DNA of 64,000 nucleotides from Bacteroidales bacterium (GCA_014800735.1 JAAVFP010000008.1:1-64000), one strand, 5' to 3'. Positions 18,471 to 29,924 are shown, counted from the stretch's first letter. Notes: generated by a model not told the origin, from the letters alone. A program made the numbers and translations.

Positions 18471-19097
18471 TTATTTATTTTCAGATGATTCGTTGTCGGC
18501 CTTGGGAGCGGCAGCAGCTTCAGCGGCTTCCTTGGCGGCCTTTGCAGCAGCGGCTTTAGCCTTGGCGGCGGCAATCTTGGCCTGCTTTTCGGCTTCGGCA
18601 GCCTTGGCGGCCTCTATTTCTTCGGGTGTGGGCTCGGGCTCGGGCTTCTCAGGCAGATAATTGAGCTGCTTCACCAGTTTGGAGCGTGTGAACACGGCCT
18701 GCTCGAAGTCATTGTCGAAGTCGATGGCAGCCGTGGGGCAGCTGGTGACGCAGAGCTGGCAGAAGGTGCAGCTTCCCAGGTCGTAGAAATATTTGTCGAG
18801 TTTTTTCTTCTTGGTGCCGAGGGGCGTGGTCACCATTTTGGTTTCGATGGTGATTGTGCCGTTGGGGCAGTTGCGCTCGCAGCTGCCGCAGGCAATACAC
18901 TTGTGGTTGCCGTCGGCATCGTAGTTGAAGTGAAGTTCGGCGCGGAAACGCGGCGCGGCGTGATGCGTCTCGCGGTTCTCGGGATAGCACTCGGTGATTT
19001 TCGGTGTGATAAATTCTTTACCAGTCACCTTCATACCCTTGAGCAGGCTTTTGATGCCGGTGCCTAATGATGAAAAGTATTCTGATACACTACCCAT
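18471..19097 (-). CDS. nuoI: Complex I subunit I with Ala/Lys/Glu-rich tail
   Basis: The 208-residue protein has two 4Fe-4S motifs, CIACGSCERNCP and CTFCQLCVTSCP, which hold the N6a and N6b clusters feeding electrons toward the quinone site. From about residue 150 it has an extra tail that is almost entirely Ala, Glu, Lys and Pro and predicted as a charged helix; standard NuoI ends soon after the second cluster. The gene follows atpG by 50 bases, so it resumes the nuo order after the ATP synthase block. Confidence 0.95.
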   Translation of the reverse strand: MGSVSEYFSSLGTGIKSLLKGMKVTGKEFITPKITECYPENRETHHAAPRFRAELHFNYDADGNHKCIACGSCERNCPNGTITIETKMVTTPLGTKKKKLDKYFYDLGSCTFCQLCVTSCPTAAIDFDNDFEQAVFTRSKLVKQLNYLPEKPEPEPTPEEIEAAKAAEAEKQAKIAAAKAKAAAAKAAKEAAEAAAAPKADNESSENK

Positions 19098-19147
19098 TTA
19101 ATTGGATTCAGTTTAGTGGAATAATCGGGTTATATAATCAATTAGCG

Positions 19148-20044
19148 TCAGTCGCGCACCTGGCCGCCGACAATGTCGAGCAGTTCGTTGGTGATACCCT
19201 GCTGGCGCAGTTTGTTGTATTCGAGCTGGAGTTGTTCAAGCAGTTTCTGAGCGTTGTCGTTGGCACTCTGCATGGCCATTACGCGGGCAGCCTGTTCGGA
19301 GGCGCGGTTCTCGGCGAAAGCTTCCTGCAGGTGTGCGAGCACGAACATGGGGATGACGGTCGAGAAAATCGTGGAGGCATCGGGCTCGAACAGGTAGGGG
19401 CGGCCTGTGGCTTTGGCCGAGTTGCCGGTGAGCGACTCCTGCGACACGGGCAGATAGCCCTCCACGGTGAGGCGCTGGCGGCCGGCGGTGAAGTAGTGCA
19501 TGTACACCAGTTCGACGCGGTCAAGCTCGCCGGCGATGAAGCGGCGCTCCAGAGCCTGCGAGAAGGCCTTGACGGGTTCGCCCTCGCTTTTGGAGTCGAT
19601 GTTCTCGGGCACGTCGGCAGCATAGAGGTGGGCATCGCCTTCGGCGGCCTTTGCAATGAGGCGCTTGAGCTTTTTACCCACAGGCAGGAGTTCTATGTCG
19701 ACGTCGGCGCCGTACTTGGCGCGCAGGTCGGCGATGGTCTGCACGAGGCCTTTGAATATGTTGACGTTGTAGGCGCCGCAGAGGCCGTCGTCGCTGCCGA
19801 GCACCACCACGGCCACCCGGCGCACGGCCTGACGTTCCTCGGTGAAAGGCGAGGTAACGACGGCATCGGAGCTCAGGAGATTGCCGATGATTGTCTGCAC
19901 GCACTCGCGGAAAGGCTGGAGCTTATGGAGGATGCCTTCAGCCTTGTGCATTTTAGCTGAAGAAATCATTTTCATCGCTCCGGTAATCTTTTCGGAGGAG
20001 GCGACAGAGCCGATGCGGCCTTTAAGTTCGCGTAGTGTTGCCAT
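19148..20044 (-). CDS. atpG: ATP synthase gamma subunit
   Basis: The 298-residue protein has the gamma N-terminal helix (MATLRELKGRIGSVASSEKI, MKMISSAKM), the central SDDGLCGAYN segment and the C-terminal helix with ELQLEYNKLRQQGITNELLDIVGG that makes up the rotating shaft. It is the last atp gene, 40 bases after atpA, and nuoI follows. Confidence 0.96.
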   Translation of the reverse strand: MATLRELKGRIGSVASSEKITGAMKMISSAKMHKAEGILHKLQPFRECVQTIIGNLLSSDAVVTSPFTEERQAVRRVAVVVLGSDDGLCGAYNVNIFKGLVQTIADLRAKYGADVDIELLPVGKKLKRLIAKAAEGDAHLYAADVPENIDSKSEGEPVKAFSQALERRFIAGELDRVELVYMHYFTAGRQRLTVEGYLPVSQESLTGNSAKATGRPYLFEPDASTIFSTVIPMFVLAHLQEAFAENRASEQAARVMAMQSANDNAQKLLEQLQLEYNKLRQQGITNELLDIVGGQVRD

Positions 20045-20084
20045 TTATGCTGTCTTGCGAGAGTGTTATTGGTAAAAGAGTTTT

Positions 20085-21656
20085 TCAGAAACGACCGGCT
20101 ACGTCGGCAGCGGCGGCGCGGAGCTTGGCATCGACATCGTCGGTGAGTTTGCCCTGGCGCAGGAGTGCGAGCACGTCGTCCTGATGTTTGGCGTTCAGAA
20201 GCTGGAGGAACTGTTTTTCGAATTCGGCCACCTTGTCGAGGGGCACGTTTTCGAGCAGACCGTTCACACCGCAGAAGATGATAGCGATTTCTTCCTCGAC
20301 GGGCATGGGATGGTACTGCGGCTGGATGAGGAGGCGTTCGTTCTTGCGGCCTTTGTCGATGACGCGGGCGGTGACGGGGTCGATGTCGCCACCGAACTTG
20401 GTGAATGATTCGAGCTCGCGGAACTGAGCCTGGTCGATCTTGAGCGTGCCGGCCACTTTCTTCATGGCCTTAACCTGGGCGTTACCACCTACGCGCGATA
20501 CGGAGATACCCACGTTGATAGCGGGACGGATGCCGCGGTTGAAGAGTGCGGACTCAAGGAATATCTGTCCGTCGGTGATGGAGATAACGTTGGTGGGGAT
20601 GTAGGCCGATACGTCGCCTGCCTGGGTTTCGATGATAGGAAGAGCGGTGAGCGAGCCGCCGGCTTTCACGATGGGCTTGAGAGCGGCGGGAAGGTCGTTC
20701 ATGTTCTTGGCCACTTCCTGATTGTCGATAATCTTGGCAGCGCGTTCCAGCAGACGGGAGTGGAGGTAGAACACGTCGCCGGGATAAGCCTCGCGGCCCG
20801 AGGGGCGCTTGAGGATGAGCGACACCTCGCGGTAGGCCACAGCCTGCTTGGAGAGGTCGTCGTATACGATAAGTGCGTCGCGGCCGGTATCGCGGAAATA
20901 TTCGCCGATGGCTACGCCCGCGAAGGGAGCGAAGTAGCGCATAGCGGCCGATTCGGATGCGTTGGCGGCTACGACCACGGTGTAGTCCAGCGCGCCGTGC
21001 TGGCGGAGAGTTTCCACAAGGGCTGCGACGGTGGAAGCCTTCTGGCCGATGGCCACATAGATACAAAATACGGGTTTGCCGGCTTCGAAGTCCTTGCGCT
21101 GGTTGATGATGGTGTCGATTGCGATGGCGGACTTACCGATCTGGCGGTCGCCGATGATGAGCTCGCGCTGACCGCGGCCGATGGGCACCATGGCGTCGAT
21201 AGCTTTGAGACCGGTCTGGAGCGGCTGGGTCACGGGCTGGCGATAGATAACGCCGGGGGCCTTGCGCTCAAGGGGCAGGCGGATAAGGTCGCCGGGGATG
21301 GGGCCGCGGCCGTCGATAGGTTCGCCGAGAATATTGATAACTCGTCCCAGCAAGCCTTCGCCGACGGGGATGGAGGCGATTTCGCCGGTACGGCGAACGG
21401 TCATATTCTCTGTGACTTTGTTGACGTCGTTGAGGAGCACGACACCGACGTTGCTTTCCTCGAGGTTGAGAGCCACGCCCTTGACGCCGTTCTCGAATTC
21501 CACGAGTTCGTTGGCGCCGACGTTGTCGAGGCCGTAGACGTGAGCTACGCCGTCGCCAACTTCGAGCACGGTGCCGACTTCTTCGAAGGTCACCTTTGAA
21601 TTCACGTTCTCAAGCTGCTGTTTGAGAACCTGAGAAATCTCGCTGGGGTTTATCAT
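20085..21656 (-). CDS. atpA: ATP synthase alpha subunit
   Basis: The 523-residue protein matches alpha in length. The nucleotide-binding loop reads GDRQIGKS; the usual Thr after GDRQ is Ile, but the G-x4-GK-S pattern is intact. The [12 protein letters not shown] and [10 protein letters not shown] segments are typical. Alpha carries non-catalytic nucleotide sites in the F1 hexamer. It lies between atpH and atpG in the common order. Confidence 0.97.
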   Translation of the reverse strand: MINPSEISQVLKQQLENVNSKVTFEEVGTVLEVGDGVAHVYGLDNVGANELVEFENGVKGVALNLEESNVGVVLLNDVNKVTENMTVRRTGEIASIPVGEGLLGRVINILGEPIDGRGPIPGDLIRLPLERKAPGVIYRQPVTQPLQTGLKAIDAMVPIGRGQRELIIGDRQIGKSAIAIDTIINQRKDFEAGKPVFCIYVAIGQKASTVAALVETLRQHGALDYTVVVAANASESAAMRYFAPFAGVAIGEYFRDTGRDALIVYDDLSKQAVAYREVSLILKRPSGREAYPGDVFYLHSRLLERAAKIIDNQEVAKNMNDLPAALKPIVKAGGSLTALPIIETQAGDVSAYIPTNVISITDGQIFLESALFNRGIRPAINVGISVSRVGGNAQVKAMKKVAGTLKIDQAQFRELESFTKFGGDIDPVTARVIDKGRKNERLLIQPQYHPMPVEEEIAIIFCGVNGLLENVPLDKVAEFEKQFLQLLNAKHQDDVLALLRQGKLTDDVDAKLRAAAADVAGRF

Positions 21657-21715
21657 TGTATGCAGTATGCTTGCTGGATTGGTTTAACGGAGTGGGGGAG
21701 AGTAGTGGAGTGGGG

Positions 21716-22264
21716 TCAGTTGATGAGTTTGAGGCGCAGGTCCTTGAGCTGAGAGCTTACGGACGCGTCCAGGCGCTCGTTGTTGATAGTGACTGTGAAA
21801 CCGCCAATCAGGTCGGGGTCGACCTGATAGACGTATTCCACGGAAGCATCGCCGACATGTTTTTCAATCAGCGCGGTCAGGCGTTTACGTTCGGGTTCGC
21901 CCAGAGGGGCAGCAGAAGTGATGACAACGCGGTAGATGTTGTGCAGGCGGCGATACAGGTCGATATAGGCGCGGGCGATATCCCAAGCCATGTCGGTGCG
22001 CCCATTCTGCTCGAGGAGTTTGATGAAGTCCTCGTAGGTAGCGTCGGGCTGCCCGTCGGCGCCGTAGACAGCCTTGTTGAGGAGGGCGGTCTTGTCGGCG
22101 TTTGACACGAATGGGTTGCCGATGGTTTTACCCAGTTCGGGCACCTGTGCGAATGACTGCGCCAGGGTCTGCATCAGACCGTAGAGCTTGTCGTTGCAAT
22201 TTCGCTCGGCGCCTACTTCGTAGAGTGCCTTTGCGTAGCGGTTAGGGATAAGGCCTTTGTCCAT
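21716..22264 (-). CDS. atpH: ATP synthase delta subunit
   Basis: The 182-residue protein begins NRYAKALYEVGAERN and ends with the GGFTVTINNERLDASVSSQLKDL segment of the OSCP/delta family. It links the peripheral stalk to the top of F1. The atpF stop is 6 bases upstream. Confidence 0.94.
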   Translation of the reverse strand: MDKGLIPNRYAKALYEVGAERNCNDKLYGLMQTLAQSFAQVPELGKTIGNPFVSNADKTALLNKAVYGADGQPDATYEDFIKLLEQNGRTDMAWDIARAYIDLYRRLHNIYRVVITSAAPLGEPERKRLTALIEKHVGDASVEYVYQVDPDLIGGFTVTINNERLDASVSSQLKDLRLKLIN

Positions 22265-22270
22265 ATTCGA

Positions 22271-22765
22271 TTACTTGCTTTCAATCTCATCAAGCAGGGA
22301 GTTGACGAGCGCGTTCTGCGCTTTGTCGTCCTGCATCTGGTTGTGCACGATTTTACCGGCGATTTCGAGTGCGAATTCGCTCACCTGGTTGCGGAACTGC
22401 TGCTGGGCTTCTTTCTGCTGTTGCTGGATCTGGACCTTTGCGGCGTCCATCACTTTCTGAGCTTCGGATTGAGCCTCCGAGCGAGCCTGCTCGATGATTT
22501 GAGTTTTCATCTTATCGGCCTCGCGGAGCATGTCGGCCTGCTGGCGGCGTGCTTCGTTGAGATAGTTCTCCGCTTCCTGGCGGGCGTTGTCGAGTTGTTC
22601 CTTAGCAGCCTGGGCGTACTCCACACCCTTGTCGATAAGTTCGGCGCGGCTGTCGACAGTCTTGAGTATCACCGGCCAGGCGAACTTCCACAGGATGAGG
22701 AAGAGCACGCCGAAGGCGATGAACATCCAGAATATCAGGCCAAAGTCAGGCGTGAAAAGTTCCAT
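22271..22765 (-). CDS. atpF: ATP synthase b subunit
   Basis: The 164-residue protein has one N-terminal membrane helix (about 10-28, FWMFIAFGVLFLILWKFAW) and a long charged coiled coil with many Ala, Gln and Glu. It forms the peripheral stator stalk. It sits between atpE and atpH with short gaps. Confidence 0.95.
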   Translation of the reverse strand: MELFTPDFGLIFWMFIAFGVLFLILWKFAWPVILKTVDSRAELIDKGVEYAQAAKEQLDNARQEAENYLNEARRQQADMLREADKMKTQIIEQARSEAQSEAQKVMDAAKVQIQQQQKEAQQQFRNQVSEFALEIAGKIVHNQMQDDKAQNALVNSLLDEIESK

Positions 22766-22785
22766 TTATAAAAGACTGAAGGCTA

Positions 22786-23025
22786 TTAGATGAACAGAGC
22801 GAGCACGCAGACGATGATGGCGAAGAAAGCAACACCCTCGATAAGAGCGGCGATCACAATCATGTTGCTTCGGATGTCGCCGGCAGCTTCGGGCTGGCGT
22901 GCGATAGCTTCCATTGCGGATGCACCGATTTTACCGATACCGATACCTGCACCGATTGCTGCGAGTGCTGCGCCGAGGCTTGCGCCGAAAGCGGCGATTG
23001 CGAGTTCTGCTAAAAGTCCTAACAT
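22786..23025 (-). CDS. atpE: ATP synthase c subunit
   Basis: The 79-residue hairpin has the glycine-rich helix 1 (GAGIGIGKIG), the polar loop ARQPEA and the ion-binding Glu in helix 2 (ALIEGVAFF). Compared with known sodium-type c subunits, the helix 1 Gln is Ile and the residue after the Glu is Gly rather than Ser or Thr, so proton coupling is predicted. It forms the rotor ring in the inner membrane. Confidence 0.96.
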   Translation of the reverse strand: MLGLLAELAIAAFGASLGAALAAIGAGIGIGKIGASAMEAIARQPEAAGDIRSNMIVIAALIEGVAFFAIIVCVLALFI

Positions 23026-23077
23026 AGTAACTGAATTTTAAAGTGTATTTTTTTTGTTGTTTATTTATTTTGTCGCA

Positions 23078-24199
23078 TTAAATTTCCGCTTTTGCCAGTT
23101 CGGCCTCGGCGGTATGTTTGATTTCCTCCTTGGAGTGTTCGTGCTCAGGCAGAGCCAGCGAGATGAACAGGGTGGAGAGGATTGTGAACACGTAGGCCTG
23201 GATGAAGCATACAAGCACGTCAATCATCATCATGAAGATGGAGAACAGGAGCGATACCACAGTGGTGCCGCCACCGGCCCAGGGGCTAACAGCCGAGAAG
23301 ATGAAGATGAGGATGGTGAGCACAATCACAATCATGTGGCCCGAAAGCATGTTGGCGAACAGACGCACGGTGAGGGCGGCGGGCTTGATGATGGCGCTGA
23401 AAATCTCGATAATCTGCATCAGGGGGATGGGGAACTTGAGCCACACGGGAACGTCGGGCCAGAAGATTTCCTTCCAGTATTCCTTGTTGCCGGAGAGGTT
23501 GGTGACAAGGAATGTGAGGATGGAAAGCACCAGGGTGACGGCAATATTGCCGGTGAGGTTGGCGCCACCGGGGAACACCACGATGAGACCCAGGAGGTTC
23601 ATGGCAAGGATGAAGAAGAACACCGTGAGCAGATAGGGAGCGAAGCGCTTGGCGTTCTTGCCCAGGATGGGAAGCACGGTTCCGTTCCAGATGAAGGTGA
23701 CGAGACCTTCGATGCCACCCAGACCCTTGCGGGGGGCTTTGAATTGCTTGCGCTTGTGGAAGTTGGCCAGCCACAGGAGCAGTCCGGCCACCAGAATGAC
23801 GGCAATCCAAAGGGCGGCCACGTTCTTAGTGATAGAAATGTCGAACGGGCGGTGCTCCTTGCCGTCAACAATCTCCACGAGCTTGCCTTTGTATTCGCTG
23901 TCGAGGCCGCCGATGCGGAACTCGACACCGTTGTCAACATAGGTTGCGCCGTTGTTGAGGTGCGATGACGAGAAGCAGTGCCAACCGCCTTCACCGTAAC
24001 AGATGACGGGCAGAGGCATACGGTGGTGGTGGTCAAAGGGAACCTCCCAGCCGTAACCGTCGCCGAGGTGGTCAAAGATTATTTCCTTGACATCGAGCTC
24101 AGCCTTTTCCTCGGTGGTTTCGGCCTCGGCAGCCAGCATGGCGCAGGGGGCGGCCAGGGCGAGCAAAAGAACTGTCAATATTAGTTTCAGGCGGTTCAT
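23078..24199 (-). CDS. atpB: ATP synthase a subunit with extended N-terminus
   Basis: The 373-residue protein is about 100 residues longer than the E. coli a subunit. The extra N-terminal part has a signal peptide (1-23) and a predicted periplasmic domain of about 120 residues before the first core membrane helix, a form I associate with Bacteroidetes. The essential Arg is in TVRLFANMLSGH. With the c ring it forms the proton path. The gene is 13 bases after atpC; no atpI-like gene lies between them. Confidence 0.95.
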   Translation of the reverse strand: MNRLKLILTVLLLALAAPCAMLAAEAETTEEKAELDVKEIIFDHLGDGYGWEVPFDHHHRMPLPVICYGEGGWHCFSSSHLNNGATYVDNGVEFRIGGLDSEYKGKLVEIVDGKEHRPFDISITKNVAALWIAVILVAGLLLWLANFHKRKQFKAPRKGLGGIEGLVTFIWNGTVLPILGKNAKRFAPYLLTVFFFILAMNLLGLIVVFPGGANLTGNIAVTLVLSILTFLVTNLSGNKEYWKEIFWPDVPVWLKFPIPLMQIIEIFSAIIKPAALTVRLFANMLSGHMIVIVLTILIFIFSAVSPWAGGGTTVVSLLFSIFMMMIDVLVCFIQAYVFTILSTLFISLALPEHEHSKEEIKHTAEAELAKAEI

Positions 24200-24212
24200 T
24201 TACAGGATTGAC

Positions 24213-24449
24213 TTAATAAACACACACGGAAATGACATTATTATCAATATCGGCAATACCACCGGTGATGTCGGAGCTAAGCTGAGCGCCGGAAGCATCG
24301 GTGTAGCGGATAGTACCGGCCACAAGGGTCGACAGCAGCGAGGCGTGGTTGTGGAGCACCGTGAACTCGCCCATTGTTCCGGGCAAGGTCACCGAGCGGA
24401 CCTCGCCGGTGTAGAGGATTTCTGTGACTGATATGATTTTGAGTGTCAT
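24213..24449 (-). CDS. atpC: ATP synthase epsilon subunit, short form
   Basis: The 78-residue protein covers only the N-terminal beta sandwich of epsilon (GTMGEFTVLHNHASLLSTL). The C-terminal two-helix domain that inhibits hydrolysis in E. coli is absent. Short epsilon subunits occur in some Bacteroidetes, so this is probably natural rather than a truncation. It follows atpD by 26 bases. Confidence 0.92.
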   Translation of the reverse strand: MTLKIISVTEILYTGEVRSVTLPGTMGEFTVLHNHASLLSTLVAGTIRYTDASGAQLSSDITGGIADIDNNVISVCVY

Positions 24450-24475
24450 TGCAGTGAGGCGTGGATTGTTCTACT

Positions 24476-25981
<1,506 letters not shown>

Positions 25982-26010
25982 TTATAATGGGGCTTGTCAG
26001 TTTTCGATTA

Positions 26011-27087
26011 TTAGAAGTGCAGGTTGAACACGATTATCAGCACCATCAGCACGAGGTTGACGAGGTTGATAGGGAGGAGGTATTTCCATTCAAGCGACAG
26101 CAGCTGGTCGATGCGCAGGCGGGGGAATGTCCACTTGAACTGGATGATGATGAACGAAAGCACGAAGCACTTGCCAAGGAACCAAACCACCGAGGGGATG
26201 TAGTCCATGATGTGGTTGAAGCCGTCGAATCCGGGGATGTGGAGGGGCATCCAGCCACCGAAGAACATCAGAGCTGCAACACCCGACACGATGAAGAGGT
26301 TGAGGTACTCGGCCAGGTAGAAGAAGCCGAAGTGGATACCGGAATATTCGGTGTGGTAACCGGCGGTAAGCTCGCTCTCGGCCTCGGGAAGGTCAAACGG
26401 GCCACGGTTGGTTTCGGCGGTGCCGGCAATCATGTAGATGACAAAAGCGATGATTGCGGGGATGTGGCCTTTGAAAATGAACCAGAGGTCGGACTGTTCG
26501 GTCACGATGCCCTCAACCGACATTGTGCCGGCCAGGCAAACCATGGTGATGATGCTAAGGCCGATGGAGAGCTCGTAGCTGACCATCTGCGCACCCGAAC
26601 GGAGCGAACCGATAAGCGTGAACTTGTTGTTTGACGACCAACCGGCCAGAAGGATACCCAGCACACCGATGCTGGAAACTGCCAGAAGGAAGAAGATGCC
26701 GATATTGAAGTTGAGCACCTGCAGACCGTTGCCCCAGGGCAGCACGGCGAAGGCGAGCATCGAGGCAATGATTACCAGATAGGGAGCAAGGGCGAAGAGG
26801 AAGCGGTCGATATGGTCGAGGTGAATGATTTCCTTGATGAGCATCTTGAACATATCGGCGAAGCTCTGCAGCAGACCCCAGGGACCCACACGGTTCGGGC
26901 CAAGGCGGCACTGGAAAGCGGCGCACAGCTTGCGCTCGTAGTATATGTAGAACAGTGCCAGCAGAGAGTAGACCAGAAGGAGGCCGACACCAACGAGGAG
27001 GCACTCGATTGTCGTTGCCGCCCATCCGGGCATCACGCCGCGAAACAGCTGGTCAATCCACGCGGTAATGAATGATAAATCTTGCAT
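26011..27087 (-). CDS. nuoH: Complex I subunit H
   Basis: The 358-residue protein has about eight membrane helices and the NuoH signatures [20 protein letters not shown] and a later acidic loop with [19 protein letters not shown]. It contacts quinone and links the peripheral arm to the membrane arm. Its neighbour upstream is nuoCD (54 bases); downstream is atpD rather than the usual nuoI. Confidence 0.96.
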   Translation of the reverse strand: MQDLSFITAWIDQLFRGVMPGWAATTIECLLVGVGLLLVYSLLALFYIYYERKLCAAFQCRLGPNRVGPWGLLQSFADMFKMLIKEIIHLDHIDRFLFALAPYLVIIASMLAFAVLPWGNGLQVLNFNIGIFFLLAVSSIGVLGILLAGWSSNNKFTLIGSLRSGAQMVSYELSIGLSIITMVCLAGTMSVEGIVTEQSDLWFIFKGHIPAIIAFVIYMIAGTAETNRGPFDLPEAESELTAGYHTEYSGIHFGFFYLAEYLNLFIVSGVAALMFFGGWMPLHIPGFDGFNHIMDYIPSVVWFLGKCFVLSFIIIQFKWTFPRLRIDQLLSLEWKYLLPINLVNLVLMVLIIVFNLHF

Positions 27088-27141
27088 ATTGCTTGATGAT
27101 TACTGATTTTGCGATTGGTTTCTACGATGGATTGCGGAGTG

Positions 27142-28773
27142 TCAGCGGTCGATGTCGGGAACGATGTAGTCCATCGAACCGCCGATGGTGATGAGGTCGG
27201 CGATTTTGGTGCCGCGGGTGATGGGATCCACTACGGCAGCCAGGGGCAGACAGGGAGGAGCAATTTTCAGACGGTAGGGCTTGGTGGAGCCGTCGCTCTC
27301 GAGGTAGAGGCCGAAAGCGCCGCGGCAACCTTCGGTAACCTGGAACCAGGAGCCTACGGGCAGCTTCAGCATCTTGGGCACCTTCACGCAGTATTCGCCA
27401 TCGGGGATATTGTCGATGAGTTGTTCGATAATCTTAGCGGACTGCTCGATTTCTTTCAGGCGGCATTTGTAGCGGGCCATCGAGTCGCCTTCGGTGGCGA
27501 TGACTTCCTCGAAGTCGAGTTCGGGATAGATGCTGTAGGGCTGCAGCTTGCGCATGTCGCACGCCCAGCCTGAAGCGCGGCCCGAAGGACCGGTGACGGC
27601 ATAGGAGATAGCATCCTCGCGGCTCAGATAGCCCACGCCTTCCAGGCGGTTGCGAGCAATGACGTTGCCGGTGAAGATTTCGTCGTATTCCTTGAGGTTG
27701 GTGGGCAGAGTGGCAAGCAGGGCTTTTACGTCCTCTACGAAGTCGGGGGCGAGGTCCTGCATCACACCGCCGATGCAGTCGTAGTTAAAGGTCATGCGGG
27801 CACCGCAGGTCTTTTCCATGATGTCCAGAATCTGTTCACGCACGCGGAGAGTGTAGAACAGCATGGTGGTTGCACCGAGGTCCATGCAGTAGGTGCCGAT
27901 GAACAGACAGTGCGACGCGATGCGCGAAAGCTCGTCCATGAGCACGCGAATCGCCTGAGCGCGGCGGCTGATTTCAATGCCGGCTGCCTTTTCGATGAGC
28001 ATGCACAGGGCGTGGTGGTAGTTGTGGGCCGAGAAGTAGTCCAGACGGTCCATGTAGTGGAGGGTCTGGGGGTACATGAGCGATTCACACAGTTTTTCCA
28101 CACCGCGGTGGATGTAGCCCATGTAAACGTCGATTTTCTTGATTGTTTCACCGTCGACCGAGGTGCGGAAGCGGAGCACACCGTGGGTTGCAGGGTGCTG
28201 CGGGCCGATGTTCACAACGAATTCGTCCTTGCCGAAGATGCGTTCTTCCTTTTTCTGGATTTTGCCGTCGGCGCCCATCACATAAACATCGGTGAAGTCG
28301 CTCTGGCGCTCGCTCTCGGTGGAGATGGGGTTGAGGGCGGGGTCTTCGTCGTAGTCCTTGCGCAGGGGATAGCCTTTCCAGTCGATGCTGAGGAACAGGC
28401 GACGCATGTCAGGATTATCGATGAAGATGATGCCGAAGAAGTCGTAAACCTCGCGCTCGTAGAGAGTTGCAACGGCCCAGAGGTCGGCAACCGACTGGAT
28501 GTAGGGCTGCTCGCGGTCGCCTTCGGCCAGCACCTTTACGCCAATGATTTTGTCGTAGGTGGTGGACATCAGGTAGTAGATGCAGCCAAGGTTCGTGGTC
28601 CAGTCCATACCGACGATGGTAACGAGATAGTCCATCTTCAGGTCGGCATCGTCGCGCAGTGTTTTGGCCAGGTCGTGCCATTGCGCGTTGGCAATGGTCA
28701 CCACAGGTATGTTGTCACCCTCGATAGTAGCCTGAGGGAAAAGTTTTGTAATCTTATCGGTTGAATATGCCAT
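27142..28773 (-). CDS. nuoCD: Complex I fused subunit C/D
   Basis: ATG at 28773 (MAYSTDKITKLF, 543 residues) is preferred because the longer frame would reach back to the nuoB stop. Residues about 1-165 are the NuoC (30 kDa) domain with EREVYDFFGIIF; residues about 185-543 are the NuoD (49 kDa) domain, beginning with NIGPQHPATHGVLRF. Fusion of C and D is frequent in bacteria and expected here. The D part forms much of the quinone pocket. Confidence 0.95.
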   Translation of the reverse strand: MAYSTDKITKLFPQATIEGDNIPVVTIANAQWHDLAKTLRDDADLKMDYLVTIVGMDWTTNLGCIYYLMSTTYDKIIGVKVLAEGDREQPYIQSVADLWAVATLYEREVYDFFGIIFIDNPDMRRLFLSIDWKGYPLRKDYDEDPALNPISTESERQSDFTDVYVMGADGKIQKKEERIFGKDEFVVNIGPQHPATHGVLRFRTSVDGETIKKIDVYMGYIHRGVEKLCESLMYPQTLHYMDRLDYFSAHNYHHALCMLIEKAAGIEISRRAQAIRVLMDELSRIASHCLFIGTYCMDLGATTMLFYTLRVREQILDIMEKTCGARMTFNYDCIGGVMQDLAPDFVEDVKALLATLPTNLKEYDEIFTGNVIARNRLEGVGYLSREDAISYAVTGPSGRASGWACDMRKLQPYSIYPELDFEEVIATEGDSMARYKCRLKEIEQSAKIIEQLIDNIPDGEYCVKVPKMLKLPVGSWFQVTEGCRGAFGLYLESDGSTKPYRLKIAPPCLPLAAVVDPITRGTKIADLITIGGSMDYIVPDIDR

Positions 28774-28798
28774 AATGGTGGTGATAGCGAGTGGAAGA

Positions 28799-29407
28799 TT
28801 AATCGTTGACACCGGGAACAGGGTGTGCAGCCAGGAATTCTTCCTGTTTCTGCTTGCGGTTCACGCCTCCGAAGAAACGTTCAACCTTGATTTTGCGCGA
28901 CAACTGCATGATGCCGTAAATCATAGCCTCGGGGCGGGGAGGGCAGCCGGGCACGAATACGTCCACAGGCACGATGTCCTCGATACCTTTAGCCACATGG
29001 TAGCTTTTGCGGAAAGGACCGCCCGAGATGGCGCATGAACCGCAGGCAATCACATATTTAGGTTCGGCAAGCTGGTCGTAGAGGCGGCGGAACACGGGCA
29101 CCATGCGGTTCACGATAGTACCGGCCACCATCATGAAGTCGGCCTGGCGGGGCGACGAACGAGCCACTTCCCATCCGAAACGGGCCATGTCGAAACGGGC
29201 AGCACCGAGGCTCACGAATTCGATACCGCAGCAGCTGGTGGCGAAGGTGAGGGGCCAGATGGAGTTGGAACGGCCCCAGTTGATGAGTTTATCGAGCGAG
29301 CCTACAATCACATTTGTGCCGGACTCCTGGAGCTCCTTGACGAGCGATTCGATATATTCGTTGTCCTTAAATGCCTCGTAGGGCATGCTTTTAGTGGTTA
29401 CTTCCAT
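28799..29407 (-). CDS. nuoB: Complex I subunit B
   Basis: The 202-residue protein has the N2 4Fe-4S ligands: the adjacent Cys pair in ATSCCGIEF, one in ACGSCAISGG and one in PGCPPRPEA. N2 is the terminal cluster that reduces quinone. The first 10 bases overlap the end of nuoA, so translation is probably coupled. Confidence 0.96.
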   Translation of the reverse strand: MEVTTKSMPYEAFKDNEYIESLVKELQESGTNVIVGSLDKLINWGRSNSIWPLTFATSCCGIEFVSLGAARFDMARFGWEVARSSPRQADFMMVAGTIVNRMVPVFRRLYDQLAEPKYVIACGSCAISGGPFRKSYHVAKGIEDIVPVDVFVPGCPPRPEAMIYGIMQLSRKIKVERFFGGVNRKQKQEEFLAAHPVPGVND

Positions 29408-29778
29408 TCCAGAGCTCCTTTCCGCCAGGCGTAAACGAGGCCCAGCACGAGAATACCGAAGAATACGGCAATACTAATTAAACCATTAACGCCGAGTTCA
29501 CGCATCCGCACTGCCCAGGGGAACAGGAAGACCGTCTCGACGTCGAACATAAGGAAGAGAATAGCGTAGAGATAATACCCGATTTTGAACTGGGCCATAC
29601 TATCGCCGCGTGTAGGGATACCGCACTCGTAGGCCTCGCCTTTCTGCGGGTTGAACGACCGGGGCGAAATCTGCTTGGCAAGCCAAAGGGCCAGTGCCAC
29701 CAGGCCCGCGCCTGTGAGCAGTGCAGTGATTGCAAGCAGGCCGTTGTTCTCGATTCCAAAAATGGCTGATGATATCAT
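29398..29778 (-). CDS. nuoA: Complex I subunit A
   Basis: The 126-residue protein has three membrane helices and the NuoA signature loop with YECGIPTRGDSMAQFKIGYY followed by FDVETVFLFPWA. It is the first gene of the 18-gene run. A candidate promoter box lies 139 bases upstream. Confidence 0.95.
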   Translation of the reverse strand: MISSAIFGIENNGLLAITALLTGAGLVALALWLAKQISPRSFNPQKGEAYECGIPTRGDSMAQFKIGYYLYAILFLMFDVETVFLFPWAVRMRELGVNGLISIAVFFGILVLGLVYAWRKGALEWK

Positions 29779-29916
29779 ATTATTCGTTTGATGTATTTCT
29801 TCGCTGGTACTGATACATAGGAGTGCAGTCGGATGAAATGCCGAAAAGAGCTCAATAGTAACTATTTAGCTCGATTCGGACCGTTCTACACCCGCTATGA
29901 GTCGGGGTTTATGGTG

Positions 29917-29924
29917 CAAAGATA
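29917..29924 (-). promoter_or_regulatory. Candidate -7 box for the nuo-atp run
   Basis: On the minus strand this reads TATCTTTG, matching TAnnTTTG. The -33 region (about 29944-29948) is A/T rich but has no exact TTTG. The implied leader before nuoA is about 130 bases; I see no known riboswitch in it. Confidence 0.5.

Noticed and set aside
22786-23025. Sodium-coupled ATP synthase
   Set aside because: The c subunit lacks the helix 1 Gln and the Ser/Thr after the ion-binding Glu that mark sodium types.
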